A stretch of 64,000 nt of DNA from Neurospora intermedia (lineage: Eukaryota; Ascomycota; Sordariomycetes; Sordariales; Sordariaceae). Under the pieces are notes generated by a model. The model ran no database searches. It was not told the origin of the DNA and saw nothing but the letters and a program-made list of their open reading frames with translations. The stretch covers positions 2,170,001 to 2,234,000 of the forward strand of contig BTPP01000004.1 in NCBI GenBank assembly GCA_037102815.1, given 5' to 3'. The position numbers and the translations under genes are program-made. Below are positions 39,269-50,682 of the stretch, one piece after another (the stretch's first letter is position 1; each line of letters begins with the position of its first letter).

Positions 39269-40785
39269 GTTTGCCATGACCTGGTCTGGATGACGGTGTA
39301 CGATGCCTTGGAACTTGCACTGCATTGCATTGCTGCCGTGCATTGCTATGCTTGAACTTGGAGTGCTGGGGCGCTTAATGGGCCATGATGGTTCGGGGGT
39401 TGACTGGATGAAGTTGATGAGGCAAGATGGAAGGCTAAGTCGAGTCGGATGGCACAGGACGACATAGCGAAGGATGGACAGAAAGACAGACGGACGAGAT
39501 GATTCACGACATGATACGACTTGGCACGATATGACATGAAGGAAGAAGCGCCTATGGATGACAACCTGCCAGACTACCTGCCGAATAGTCTCGCGAAATT
39601 GGCAACATACCACTACTGCCGAAGAAACCTCTGTCTGCGACATAGTACTGGCAGATCTGTAGGACCGACTGATGTCTAACCCTGTACGTTGAAACGCACG
39701 CAGGTGTTCTAGGTGGTTTCGAAGCCTTCACCAACTGAGCGAGCAAAGTATGTACAGGTATATGCTGCTTCTTGCTGCTCAACGTCGGGCGCTCAAAGAT
39801 CGAAGGTATTTTTGCCAAATTCGCAAGATTATTCAGTAGCTACCTACAGCAGAACCAGGATAAGATCATCAGACACAGCGTGGCGCAGGAAGTACATAGT
39901 AGGGCAGCAGGGCGCAGGGCGAACACAGGCAAGCTTATACGCACGGCCCGGAGTATCAAGTCTAAAGGAAATATGCGCCTGAATCACGGCAAGCAAGTGA
40001 CGGAGATGTTATTAGGTATGTTTTTATTATTTTAGGTCGCGAATCAATAGCTTTCTCAAACTCTTTCTGTCCGCACCTGATGATATTCGTTCGCGATCTC
40101 GCTGAGCGAGAGTCCAAGTAAAAGGTGGAAGTCTTGACTCATGCCTCGTGGCTACCGTATGTGCGTCTAATCCATCCCTTTGTTGCAAATCATCTATCTG
40201 CGTCTTTACTACCGTTAAGTATGCACTCAGCACATTCTGCAACAATGATCCAGACCATCTTCCTGCCGAGACATCCATCATCGCTGTCTTACTTTCATCT
40301 GTTGTCTACAACCCACTCACTCTTCGGGCCTCAAAGCACCTGTCTGACCATTGCCCACGACCCTCTTCCACAAGTCACAGACATGTCGCGGGTAGTAGAC
40401 TGTAAACATGTCTTGTTACCCTGCCAGAAAAGTAATGTATGATATACATCACCTGTATATGTGTTTATATGCTATCGCTGCAGAAGTGAACCCCTATCCC
40501 ATCGTGACCCTTTGTCATCCATCCGAAACCAATGAATCCATTGAACGCCTTACCTCCGTCCCTTTAAGGTAACATCACCACTATCCATCTCCTATACCGA
40601 CCCTAAGTCAACTAGCAGCAGGTATCGTGACAAGCGACAGTGATCTCCTACCCTACCCAAAGCTGATAAAACAAACTAAATACCCAAGAAGCCGTAGGTA
40701 AAACTGGTATAAACCATGTCCTTGTTCACCGTTCGCATAACACCGTGTCTGTATGTTACACCTCATGTATTCCCCATAATCTAGC
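39269..40785. other. Convergent intergenic region between Yippee and transporter genes
   Basis: 1.5 kb holding the 3' ends of two convergent genes. No supportable gene. Simple GACA/GGCA-like irregular repeats lie near 39440-39545. Confidence 0.5.
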
Positions 40786-42221
40786 TCAGTTATGCTCAAT
40801 AGGCTCCTCAGGCAACAGCTCCTCCACCTGGCTGACGCGGAGGAACTCAAACGGAGGCTCGACGATGCCGTTGAAGAGGAAAGTAAAGTAAACGAGCAGA
40901 CCAAAGCCGATGACCTGCAGCCACTTGAACGTCTCCCAGCCGAGACCGAGCGAGACCATCCAGATGAAAAGCGTGCGGCACGTGTCGATGGTGGAGCGGG
41001 AGGTGGCGCTCACAGAGCGGGTTACGGAGAGGCCAAAGAAATTGAAGCCGCTGTAAAGGAATCAGGGGTGAGCGTGGCGTTCTGTTGATAGAAGGGGAGG
41101 AGGAGGAGGGATAAAGGGATTAAAGCAAACTTACCCAATGCTAATCATGATCAGAACGCTTGAAATGAAGACAGGTTTGTACTCCCAAAACTGCCTCCAT
41201 CCCTCAACCATATCGAACGGTCCATACCGACCGGCCTCAGTCCGTCCAATGGCAAAGTGCAAGATGACCATGCCCAAAAGTGTGACGGTAAAGCCAAAGA
41301 GGCCCTCCCACCCGACAACACGAATGGGCTCGATCGTCGACCGCTCCAGGATGTACTCCTCCAACACAAACTGCGTAGCAGTAAAAATCTGCGCGCCGGC
41401 AATCATCAAGACACCAATGATCACCTTGAGGGCATCGGCGCCCACATCCGCAGTGATAGTCGCCGTAGCACTAGGATGTTTCTGATCCGGCTGGATCGCA
41501 CCAGCCAGTCCCACGAGCGCCACGCCTACCATGACGCCCACCAGTGACAGCCACTGGAAGGCGTACAGCTTGCGGCGCAAGAAAACGACGCTGAAGATGC
41601 CGACAAAGAGCACCAGCGCGCCGCGCGTCATCTGGTAGATGGAGGCCGCCACGAGCAGCAGGCCAGCGTTCATGAGGGTGGTGCCGCAGATGTCGCAGAT
41701 GGCAGGGAGCGAGAGCAGCACGACGCGCCAGCCGCGGAGGATAGAGGGGCCGTCGTACTTGGAAGATGCGGCTGAGTCGGTGAGAGGGGTGTGGGAGCGG
41801 ATGCTGGCGTCGTCGGGGACGGTGGTGTCCTCGTCCTCGCCCGCCCGGTTATTGATGCGCTCGTACGTGGTGGATTTGGAGACGTAGCGGCTCCAGAGCG
41901 ACATGATGCCTACAACCAGCCAGCAGCCCATCTCGCCGACGAACATCTGGAGGGTCTGAATGACGGGCTGCTCAAAGTGCTTCCGCTTGAGCGGGTCGGG
42001 GTCGTCACAGTTGCGAACGCATTGGTTGTCCTATATGTACAACGAAGAACGGGTCATCGTCAGCAATTGATCGGTGATGGAAATCACTTTGCTCTGCTAG
42101 GAAGGTTGCGAGGTTTCTTCCTTACCTGGTACTTGGTCAAGAGGGTATTGCACACTCCAGTAAGTAACATCATTCCCACTAGGAAGGGGATGATGGCCCG
42201 CGCGGGTATGATTGAAGTCAT
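40786..42221 (-). CDS. Drug/metabolite-superfamily transporter (SLC35F6-like)
   Basis: Three exons (42126-42221, 41135-42030, 40786-41050) join in frame to 418 residues. The protein has about ten hydrophobic segments, starting with a helix at residues 10-25 (FLVGMMLLTGVCNTLLTKYQ), then a hydrophilic loop with NNRAGEDED, then the EamA/UAA-like core, including QMTRGALVLFVGIFSVVFLR and EYILERSTIEPIRVVGWEG. These stretches match the SLC35F6/ANT2BP group of solute carriers, found in lysosomal, mitochondrial or Golgi membranes of animals; fungal substrate is unknown. The N-terminal NTLLTKYQD pattern and the RGALVLF motif are the strongest family marks. A (CT)n run at 42231-42249 lies just upstream of the start and belongs to the leader or promoter. 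Confidence 0.85.
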
Positions 42222-43472
42222 CGTATCGGTGTCTCTCTCTCTCTCTCTCCCTTCAACTCAGGTTTGGTGAATTGAATGTGTCCGGGAGAAAGCTTGAACG
42301 TTACAAAGCTCAAGCAAGAACTGTAAAAAGGTCGAAGTCACCTACGGACGGATGACCGAGATGATCGGCGAGATGGGAGGTTGATCAAGTGATGTGATGC
42401 CAGGACTGATAACGATATCGGTAGCCTTCCCTCTTGGACGATCAATGGGGGCGCTAAAGGATGCGCTACTGCGCGGACAGGCTAGCTACTACCTGCTGTT
42501 TTCGGTGCTTGAGGTTGTTGGCAATGGTGGTAAACCCGACCGTCGCGATGCGGTTCTGCGTGAACGTGTATCTGTGAAACACTGGGATTGGTTCCAGATG
42601 CCTGAAAAAAACACCTTCGTGGGGTTGGCCTTGACTTTCGAAATAGTACGAGTCAATCTGTCCGTCCGTTCAGTTTCTTTGTTGTTTGTGGACAGTTGCC
42701 ATGCTAGACTAGTGTACTAGACAGGTCTAGCAGGGCGAACAGTCCGTCGGGTGACAAACGTGGAGTGGAGCAGTGGCTGACGTCCTCAGCGGGCATTGAA
42801 CTAGTGTACGGCACCCCAGATAAACGCCCGCCGATCATTTCCCTTCCACAACGCATGTATCCATAGGCCCTCAGTGGTGAAACGGACCGGGGGAACAGAG
42901 GGAACCGCCTTGAGATTGGTCACTGTGGCTTGAATACCCACGCCGGAAGAGGCCATCAAGGTGTTGGTTGGCCTCTGCATTGTAAATCTCAAGATCTCGA
43001 GCCACAACGGCCCAAAACCCCTGCTTGCTGCTTCATAGGATCAAGTGACTGTGGTGCATCGAGCCAATAGCAAACCTGAAATGATTATGTGGGAATATCA
43101 ACGTAGAGCTTGTCATGTCTCTGGAGGACAGACAGCCTGAAGAAAGAGAGACAGACGGACCAGAGATTCACCGCCTCGCTTTCAGGCCTTGGTTATGCAG
43201 TATCTTGAGTAGTGAGACGGCGATCTCTGCTCGTAGGTTCCATATACTCTTGATACATACTAATAGCCGCGATAACCTATGGTGTTTTACCTATCGTGTT
43301 CCATCAAGAAATTATCGCACTTATTCTCACAGCCCATACAGCGATAACAATGTTCCATATCCTTTTCCAAACTCCCATCATCAAAAAGCCTCCCGGGTTG
43401 TTGTATACCTTGATCCATCGATTAATGCCTGATCCCAAAGCCCAAACGCCGAATGCCTCTTCCACGAACTCT
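42222..43472. other. Intergenic: transporter promoter and 3' side of the DUF2985 gene
   Basis: 1.25 kb with no supportable gene. The (CT)n run at 42231-42249 is next to the transporter start. The remaining short frames are unrecognised. Confidence 0.5.
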
Positions 43473-44567
43473 TTATTTCTCAGGATCGCTTTGTTTCTTC
43501 TTCTGTTTGGGCTTCTTGTCGCCAATGTTGTTGTAGTGCAAAATGCCCATCTCCTTGTCTTGTGCCAGCTTCTGCAGATCTCGCTCACTGCAAGGAATAC
43601 CTTCGATCCTCTTCACCTTTCTTCCCTCAAAGAACATGACCAGTCCACCGACCATAGCGATAATACAACCGACAGCTACCAGAAAGCCCGTTGACCAGCT
43701 CGGGCGGTTATACCGGTTCATACCCCACATTATACCACACAGGCCGACCTGAGCCAAGGTATTGAGAATCATGCACCATATCATAAAGTCCATCTTCCAA
43801 ACCTTGGTGGCCGGCGCTCGAATGCCCGTCAGTGGTGCGTTGGGCATCTTTTCCTGCGGGATGGGAACGCACTGCTTGGGAACATCAGCCGGGAGATTGT
43901 CTGGTCCGATATCCGGGGACAGCGCCTCCGTGCCCGGGAGACGAAACCAGCTGCTATGAATCCCAGCAAGCCTTAGAAGGCCTTCTTGCTGTCCCTTGAT
44001 GCGGTACTTCAACAGGAGCCAGAGATCCCGGAAGCGCCATGGCGCCAGTCCGAACGCAGTGACACAGAACAGACCCGTGAGAATTTGCGAGTCCCACTCA
44101 ACCCATTTTCGCCTAGGCGAGTTGATATCGTCGCACGTCGGATGGCACATGGCTGGCGCGGCGTTACAGAGCAGAAGGAACAACATGCCACCCCAAGCTA
44201 CCACGTTGAGCCCATAGAACGTCCAGAAGCAGCCCATTGGCGTTGTAAAGAACTTCCAGAACGAGGAAAGCCCTTGCTTTGTGGACTCCTGCCAGGAGTA
44301 CTTGGGCGGAAAGTGATAGCCGTTATCGAAAGGCCGTGTGTAGTCTGCTTCTGTGACGTCGCGTTCTGCTGGTACTGCCAATGTGACATCATCTACCGAT
44401 AATCGAGGAGGCTTCGTGGTGTCGGTTTGTCGTGAGACCTGGCGGCTTACGAGTGGCTGTTCTGATGTGACGGGTTTCAAGTTCTCCGTCGTTCGATCCT
44501 TGTGAGGAGATAGATTATCGTTGGTGCCGGTCCGACTCCCAGCTGCGACATGGTTGTTGTGCACCAT
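43473..44567 (-). CDS. DUF2985-type four-helix membrane protein
   Basis: Single exon. The first ATG in frame is at 44567, giving 364 residues. The frame stays open upstream for about 27 more codons (to a TAA) without an ATG, so an upstream exon cannot be excluded. The N-terminal ~100 residues are polar and T/S/D-rich. Membrane helices are near WTFYGLNVVAWGGMLFLLL, ILTGLFCVTAFGLAPW, FMIWCMILNTLAQVGLCGIM and GFLVAVGCIIAMVGGLVMFF, two before and two after a ~75-residue loop, then a short GRKVKRIEGIP and a Lys-rich tail. The paired helices with RKWVEWDSQIL and APWRFRDLWLLLKYR match the fungal DUF2985 family. Function is unknown; members are probably plasma- or endomembrane proteins. Confidence 0.8.
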   Translation of the reverse strand: MVHNNHVAAGSRTGTNDNLSPHKDRTTENLKPVTSEQPLVSRQVSRQTDTTKPPRLSVDDVTLAVPAERDVTEADYTRPFDNGYHFPPKYSWQESTKQGLSSFWKFFTTPMGCFWTFYGLNVVAWGGMLFLLLCNAAPAMCHPTCDDINSPRRKWVEWDSQILTGLFCVTAFGLAPWRFRDLWLLLKYRIKGQQEGLLRLAGIHSSWFRLPGTEALSPDIGPDNLPADVPKQCVPIPQEKMPNAPLTGIRAPATKVWKMDFMIWCMILNTLAQVGLCGIMWGMNRYNRPSWSTGFLVAVGCIIAMVGGLVMFFEGRKVKRIEGIPCSERDLQKLAQDKEMGILHYNNIGDKKPKQKKKQSDPEK

Positions 44568-45805
44568 CGCAACTTCTTTGATGAAGTCGTTGATCGAAGG
44601 GGGGCTGTTGGCGGCCGCGGTTATCAAAGCGTGGCGGGGGGTGACTAAAGATTATTTATGTGTACTTGGTATTCGTAATGCCCTGGGAAAACAAGAGGGG
44701 TGTAAGATGCAAACGATGTGGAAGTAGAGTAAGATGTGGGGATTTCTCAAAGTAAACGAGACCAGAGTCAATATGGGCAAGGTTACGACCTAGAGAAGGA
44801 GAGGATGGGGAAGGAAAAAAGAAAAGAAAAAGAGAGAACGAAGGGGCGGCCGAGAAGTCAAAGGACCCGATAGCACTCGTCGTCAGATTTAAGTTGGTCC
44901 CGGAACCAACTTGCACCCTTGCAAAGGGCACGGTACCTGCAACTGACGACACAGGAGGGTCACCTTACTTGTATACAGGACGCACCGACTAGTGATGCAG
45001 CTGCTCAAGGGGGCAGAAAAGGAGGGGGGAAGCGAGGAAGTCGACACAACCACAAACCGCCCAAAGTAACGGCGACTAGGGGGGGCGAGTGACGGGATGG
45101 GCCAGACCTCAATCCAACTGCCTCTACCATACTGTACGCGTACAGCCGGAGCTTAGCTCCCCCAGAAACCTGCAGACACTCAGCCCCGTCGTGACACACC
45201 CTCCAGAAACCCAGAAAGACGGCCCTATCCAACAGAAAATATCTTGGACCCTCAGTTCATTGGTGAACCTTTCCCGTCATCTCGGCCTACTCCATGGTCA
45301 TTGGGAGCTTGTAAGATGGCTTGACGGGACAAAACACGGCCGACGTAGCGGTGATGTCATGCCGCATGTGTCAGTAAAGCTTCAAAGTTACGAGGTAATT
45401 CGGGAAAAAGCGCTCGAATGTGTCGTATCAACGAGAGGTGATGTGAAAATGAGATGTCGATGGGAAAAACATCCGAAACCAAAGTTGTCCATACTGCCGT
45501 ATTTCAGCGGCCTCCATGTTCCAGGCTCGACTGATCTTCCTCAGTGACCCACTTCCTCCTGTCCAATACTGATAGAGAACCCCTGCTGATTGCGTCCCTT
45601 GAGGTCGTACCCTTGTGGTTGAGACCCGCTTAAAAATGGAGTCTGGATCAACCCCGCCAACGGACAAACAGATTCGCGAAAATGAACAAGACTGCCTGGA
45701 CATCAGGGCAAGCTTCTTGCTCGGCCCACATCGACAACACAACAACCGTCTCGTTCAGTCAGTCAGTCACCCCAAACGCAAGACTGTCTTACCATTGTTG
45801 CCAAC
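44568..45805. other. Divergent promoter region between DUF2985 and sen15 genes
   Basis: 1.24 kb with no supportable gene. A purine-rich run (AAGAAAAAGAGAGAA) lies near 44815-44840. An ATG at 45636 opens a plus-strand frame overlapping the sen15 start, so transcription probably begins after it or it acts as an upstream frame. Confidence 0.45.
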
Positions 45806-46273
45806 ATGTCGGCCGACCAACACCTCCAAGCTCTCACAAAGGTTGTGTTGAACAACCTGGAAAACCAACACGACTGGGCTCAGGTCCAGATACACATTCA
45901 GGACAATCTCCCTCGACCTCTCATCTACGGACTCCCGCCAAAGCGCCTCTATGTGCACCCCGATGAACAGATCGACATCATCAAGGCCGAGAAGCAGTTG
46001 AATCAGCGTGTTCCCCAGGAGCCTGAGCTGGAATGGGTTCTGCCGCTGCACCTGGCTGAGAAATGGTCCATCAGCGACTTCGCGGCCGTCTTTGATGCCA
46101 TCACAGCCATCCCTCCCGGAGGCGAGTCTGTGAACGCCAACGAGGATGCCCGGTGGCAGTTATGGAGGGGCCCGAAGCGTGGCAAGCGTATCTTGCTCGC
46201 GACCGTTCAAGATGATTCAACTGTTACGTACTACTGGATGCACAACGGCCTCGTGAAGCCTAGACAGAACTGA
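45806..46273 (+). CDS. sen15: tRNA-splicing endonuclease subunit Sen15
   Basis: Single exon, 155 residues, the normal size for fungal Sen15. It is a structural (non-catalytic) subunit of the Sen2-Sen15-Sen34-Sen54 complex that removes introns from pre-tRNAs. Family marks are YGLPPKRLYVHPDEQ (about 51-65), WVLPLHLAEKWS, the ARWQLWRGPKRGKRILLA beta strands, and the short C-terminal strand TVTYYWMHNGLV. The ATG at 45806 sits in a good context and starts a helix (LQALTKVVLNNLENQHDW) as expected. Confidence 0.9.
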   Translation: MSADQHLQALTKVVLNNLENQHDWAQVQIHIQDNLPRPLIYGLPPKRLYVHPDEQIDIIKAEKQLNQRVPQEPELEWVLPLHLAEKWSISDFAAVFDAITAIPPGGESVNANEDARWQLWRGPKRGKRILLATVQDDSTVTYYWMHNGLVKPRQN

Positions 46274-46432
46274 GAGTTACCAGGCACACCAAAGTTCCGC
46301 ATCCGTCAGTGCAACGCAGTAGTTGTCTGTCTGTTTGTGGAAGTACTTGTAGATGGCTAGGCTATCTGGTCTCCCCGACATACTCTACTCATGCGTATGA
46401 CATCTCCGACGCGAAGAAACCATGGCTCCTAT

Positions 46433-48141
46433 TCAAGGTGTGAAGATCACCTTCTGTACCTTCATGTTATCAAAGAGATCATATCCCTCGACAGCCTCGG
46501 CAAGGGGCATGATCTTGTCGTACATGAAGCTATACGCGACAGAAGGTCAGCATCTTGTGTCAACATTTGTACAAACCAACATAGATCGGTGCTTACCCAA
46601 ACTTGTGCTGGTTTCTACCCATCACCTCCAACGCTTCCGGGAAGATGGACCGCACCGGACACCGGCCCATCTGTACTCTCAAGTTTTTGCTGTTGCCGGG
46701 AGATTAGCCAAACCATCCATTATCCATCATCTCATGAGATGAGGCACGAAGGGGGGAAAACTTACTTATACCCATCTTCACCCGACCAAGGCAAATCATA
46801 GTGTCCCTGGACACCAATACTGCTGATCACTCCAAACGGCCTCAAAAGCTCATACGCCGTCTTGAGCGCCGGCCTGCTTCCCACCACCTCAACCACCGCA
46901 TCCGCGCCCCTCCCCTCCGTCACCTCCTTAATCCTCTTCACCATCCCCTCCAGCCCAACACCTCCCTTCTCAACCTCGGCAAAGTTCAACGGCTCCGCGC
47001 CCAGCTCCTTCGCCAACGCCAACCTGCTCTCCACACAATCCACAGCAAACAAATGCTTAGGCTTGTACTCCAGCGCCGACACGACCGCACAAAGTCCCAC
47101 AGGTCCACAACCCACCACCACCACCGTCGCCTCCTCCGGGTTCAGGTCATGCATCAGTTTAAACGCGTTTTTCGCCCCAAAATACCCCGTGGGGAAAATA
47201 TCCGCCATCAACACCAACGCCCTCTCATCTTCGATCTCGGGCGGGGCCACGACGGCGGTCCCGTCGGCAAGGGGGATGCGGACGTACTCGGCTTGTCCGC
47301 CGTCGAGCCCGGGGGAACCGAACAACAAAGAGGAGGCACAGCGGGAGGAGAAGCCGTGAAGGCAGTAGAAGCAGGTGCCGCACGAGACGGTGAAGGGGGC
47401 GACGACCTTGTCGCCTACTTTGATGGTCTTGACAGAGGAGCCGACGGCGTGGGCGACGCCGGTGAATTCGTGGCCCATGATGAAACCTGGGGTTGAGGCC
47501 TCGCGGCCGCGGTAGGTGTGGAGTTCACTTTGGGACAGTTGTTGGTTAGCGGTGGTCGGTCAGGGGTGTGCTTTTGGTGATGGGGAGAGGAGGGTTAATC
47601 GATGGCAGTGAGGCAGGGTAAAAGGGAGAGAGGGGAAACGGAGGAGGGAGGTAGGGAGGATAGGTCGTGATGGGTGAGATACTGGGTGAGCTGTGTAAAC
47701 ATGTTATACTGAGCTTAGGAAACCGAGCCCAGGAAATAAAACCTACGAGCCACATAGAGCAGTCATCTGCACCTTGACAATGATGTCCCTAGGATCTTGC
47801 ACTGTTCATTCATTCATGCACTCGCGTTAGCCCATGTCACACACACAAAAGTCCGTAGTGCTGTAGAGGATGATGATGATTTGCAGTCAGTCTGCCCATT
47901 TGGACTCGGGACTCGTTATGCCATCTGGGGAAGGTCTTGATTGAGTTTGTGCTCAGTGTGAGATATAAGTCTAGCATGATCAAGACAGACCACCGTATGT
48001 ATCATGGAGTGATTGGTGGTGGAGAGCGAAAACACAAGATGCGGGAGGCTTACCCTCAGGAATCGGCCTCTCCTGAACAGAAACCTTCTTGGGTCCTTCA
48101 AAGACTACGGCCTTCATTGTCTTCTTTGCTTCTGTCGACAT
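46433..48141 (-). CDS. Zinc-dependent medium-chain alcohol dehydrogenase-type enzyme
   Basis: Five exons (48054-48141, 47747-47801, 46766-47527, 46597-46689, 46433-46529) join in frame to 364 residues. Catalytic zinc ligands are C46 (ALCGSELHTYRG) and H67-E68 (GHEFTG); structural zinc cysteines are C97, C100, C103 and C111 (CGTCFYC...SSRC). The NAD(P) Rossmann loop is VVVGCGPVG, and VDCVESRLALAKELGAE follows. These fix the MDR/zinc alcohol dehydrogenase family. Substrate is not determined; CGSELHTYRG and the Asp at the end of the second Rossmann strand fit an NAD-dependent dehydrogenase for an alcohol, polyol or related aldehyde. The 3' end is only 159 bp from the sen15 stop, tail to tail. 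The splice at 46766 is needed; otherwise the frame stops at once after GYK. Confidence 0.9.
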
Positions 48142-48973
48142 TTTCGTTTTCTTTTGATTTCTTGATATTAAGAGACCAATTAGCTTCTTGAACTTTTATG
48201 TGGTTGTGTTTTGGTGTTGACTTTGGAAATTGTTTGGTAGAGAGAATAACAATGGCGATGCTGATGAGGTCTAGAATGTCGCATGTTTTGTGATCGACTT
48301 TCCCCTCAGTTTCCTTTTCTGATTACATGCATCTAGGAAGACTCGTTGACTAGTGTAGTACACCAAACGACTGAAACATACCCGCTGGAACTAATACCCG
48401 ATCGGCCGGCTCTCTGAATGTTTATCCCGAGGTTAGATCTAGAGTGACCAGTGACCACACCTATTTATACTTAGATGGTCGACTTTGCTCCAGCGAGCGA
48501 TCTCGGAGAATCGTAGGAGGAGTCCGAAGAGGGGAAAACTTCGGGTTGTGAGGGGTCAAAACCAAGTAGCACCGGCTTTAAGTGGAGTAGTTCGTGGCAT
48601 TCAGATTCCTTGTTTTGGCACCAAGTAGGGGTCGACGTCTTGGTTAATGATATTCAAGAGGTTTGTTACCAGATATATCACAAACTTCATCGCTAGCAAT
48701 AAACCCGCCGCTTCCTTTTCCCATGTTCAAATTCATGACTTCTCCAATCTTCAATGTCCAATGTTCCCAAAAACGCCCCGTGTCCGACCGTTGTATTTGT
48801 TCCCAATTGTCATTATCGTGAATACTCGTGCGATGACGTCCCCTGATCCAATCAAGCACGCCAACAACCAAGACGGGTGATACAAAATGGCTCTAGTAGC
48901 TCCGTGCTCTTCCGTCTATGATGGTATTCCAAAAAAAAAAAGGGGGACACCTTTTGTCGCATGTTTTATCATT
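48142..48973. other. Intergenic: dehydrogenase promoter and ZIP-transporter 3' side
   Basis: 0.83 kb. The part near 48142-48250 is TTTGATTTCTTG-rich leader. An A11 run at 48933 lies just beyond the transporter stop. No supportable gene. Confidence 0.5.
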
Positions 48974-50682
48974 CTACACATCGGCAATGGCGTCGCAGAC
49001 CCCAAGCAGAGTCATACCCAGGAAAGCAAAGAAGATGCTCATGTTCCTGTTGTGGGTCAAGCTCAAGCTCTCCCCAAAGAGCTGCAGTGCCACGCTGGTC
49101 ATGATACCCGCAGTGACGGCAAACAAGCATCCGTATGCTGTGCCGTTGATCGTGATGTTGCTGTGCTTGGCAACCTTGAACCACAGCACTGCAACTCCGG
49201 CGCCCAGCGGCTGACTGAGACCACCGAGCAATGTGGCCCAGGCAATGGCCTTGAACCGGCTGTTCAGCGCCATGTACAGCGGCAGGGCCATGGAGAATCC
49301 CTCGGCGATGTTATGAACGAACAGGGCCATGAAAACATTAAAGCCGAGCGAAGGGTTCACATGGTTGGTGGCGTAGGTGATGAAGCCCTCAGGAAACTTG
49401 TGAAGCGCAATGGCTATAACAGTCTGCAGGCCGATAGAGAGAAAGGCGTTTGTCGGTACGTGATGATGGTGTTGAGCCTCGACATCCTCCTCTACTGCTG
49501 AATAGCCATTGTCGTGATTTTCTCCGTCATGGTGATCGTGGTGATCATCGTGGTCGGCACGGTCTGCGTAACCGACAGACGACTCTCTGGAACAGGTTCG
49601 ACTCCGTACTTGGTATATGGGACTGTTGAGGGAATCTGGTACCTCGCCAGTACCCACGGACTCTCCGGAACGTATGACTGGGAGGGTGGCGGGGCGCCCA
49701 GGGGGGATGGAGCGCGCACCAATGTGTCTGAAGCACTCCTGCCCACAAGGATCCGTATATCCGAAACACGGGCCATCGCCATCGCAGTGAAGCTTGGTGT
49801 CCTTGACAAATGATAGTACTCTGTTCGTCATCTGGCGTACGGATGGGCGTCTGCTTTGGATGCCGCTGGTGCTGCGGGCCTGTCTTCCAACGGTATGTGA
49901 ACGACCAAAAAGACTAGGCCTCACTGGGGGAACTGGCTGCGCCTCATGGTCGGTCTCGGTCGGTAGCAGGGGAGTTGATTCGGTCGCATGTCCATTCACT
50001 TCGACCATGGTCGGTGTTTCTGGAGCTTCCGAGGATAGCGTCGTGACGGACTGTCCATGGGTGCGGCTTGCCCAAGGCGGCTGGTGATGATCATCATAAT
50101 GGGGCTGATGTTGCACATTTGCGTGTGGGTTATGGGAATGGTCGCACCCAACAACGTGGGAGGGTATAAATCGATGGAGGACTCGGGAGACGACCTGAAT
50201 GCCGAAAAAGCCAGCAATGTAACAGCCCATGTTGATGAGGCCTGCGGTCTTCTCATCCCGCCCGTCCGTAGTGAGGTATCGCAAAGCAGACGGAAGCATG
50301 CTAAACAAGGCCGAGAATATCTGTGGTACATTCAATAGTTAACTCGCCATGTTCTTGCAAGGTCAAGGAAAGCCATTATAGAGCCAGGTCTGAAGGATAC
50401 TTACCATTACCCCAAAACTCAGACTCAGAGAGCCTGATATGAAGACATTGCTCCCCTGTATACTAAACTTGCTCTTGATGTTGAAAAAGCGGATGGGGAC
50501 ATCGACGCAAATGATGGTTGATCCAAGAATGCATGCTAGAAATTGCTTGTCAGCTTGAATGCTCGAGAAACTTAACCCACACACATGATCGATACAACGA
50601 AGGGTGATGGTTACGAACCCAAGCCACTCACGACGGTCAAAATCCACCCTCGGGTGTCATTGTCGATCGCGGTTGTAAGCAT
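48974..50682 (-). CDS. ZIP zinc transporter, Zrt3 (vacuolar) type
   Basis: Three exons (50619-50682, 50405-50535, 48974-50320) join in frame to 513 residues. The N-terminus DNDTRGWILTVVSG then SNVFISGSLSLSFGVM matches the fungal Zrt3 branch, which releases stored zinc from the vacuole. A long His-rich cytosolic loop (HDDHHDHHDGENHDN and a second cluster HHHH) precedes the metal-binding helices HKFPEGFITY and HNIAEGFSM, the ZIP signature histidines and glutamates. The loop also carries CDGDGPCFGYTDPCGQEC, an unusual four-cysteine patch, perhaps a zinc sensor. Donor of intron 1 is GTTCGT, weaker than usual. Vacuolar location and export direction are inferred from the yeast protein. Confidence 0.9.

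Noticed and set aside
46801-47496. Plus-strand frames opposite the dehydrogenase gene, and similar shadows opposite nuc1 (52344-53084) and ste14 (61206-61835).
   Set aside because: All lie exactly over real exons on the other strand and carry no domain of their own.
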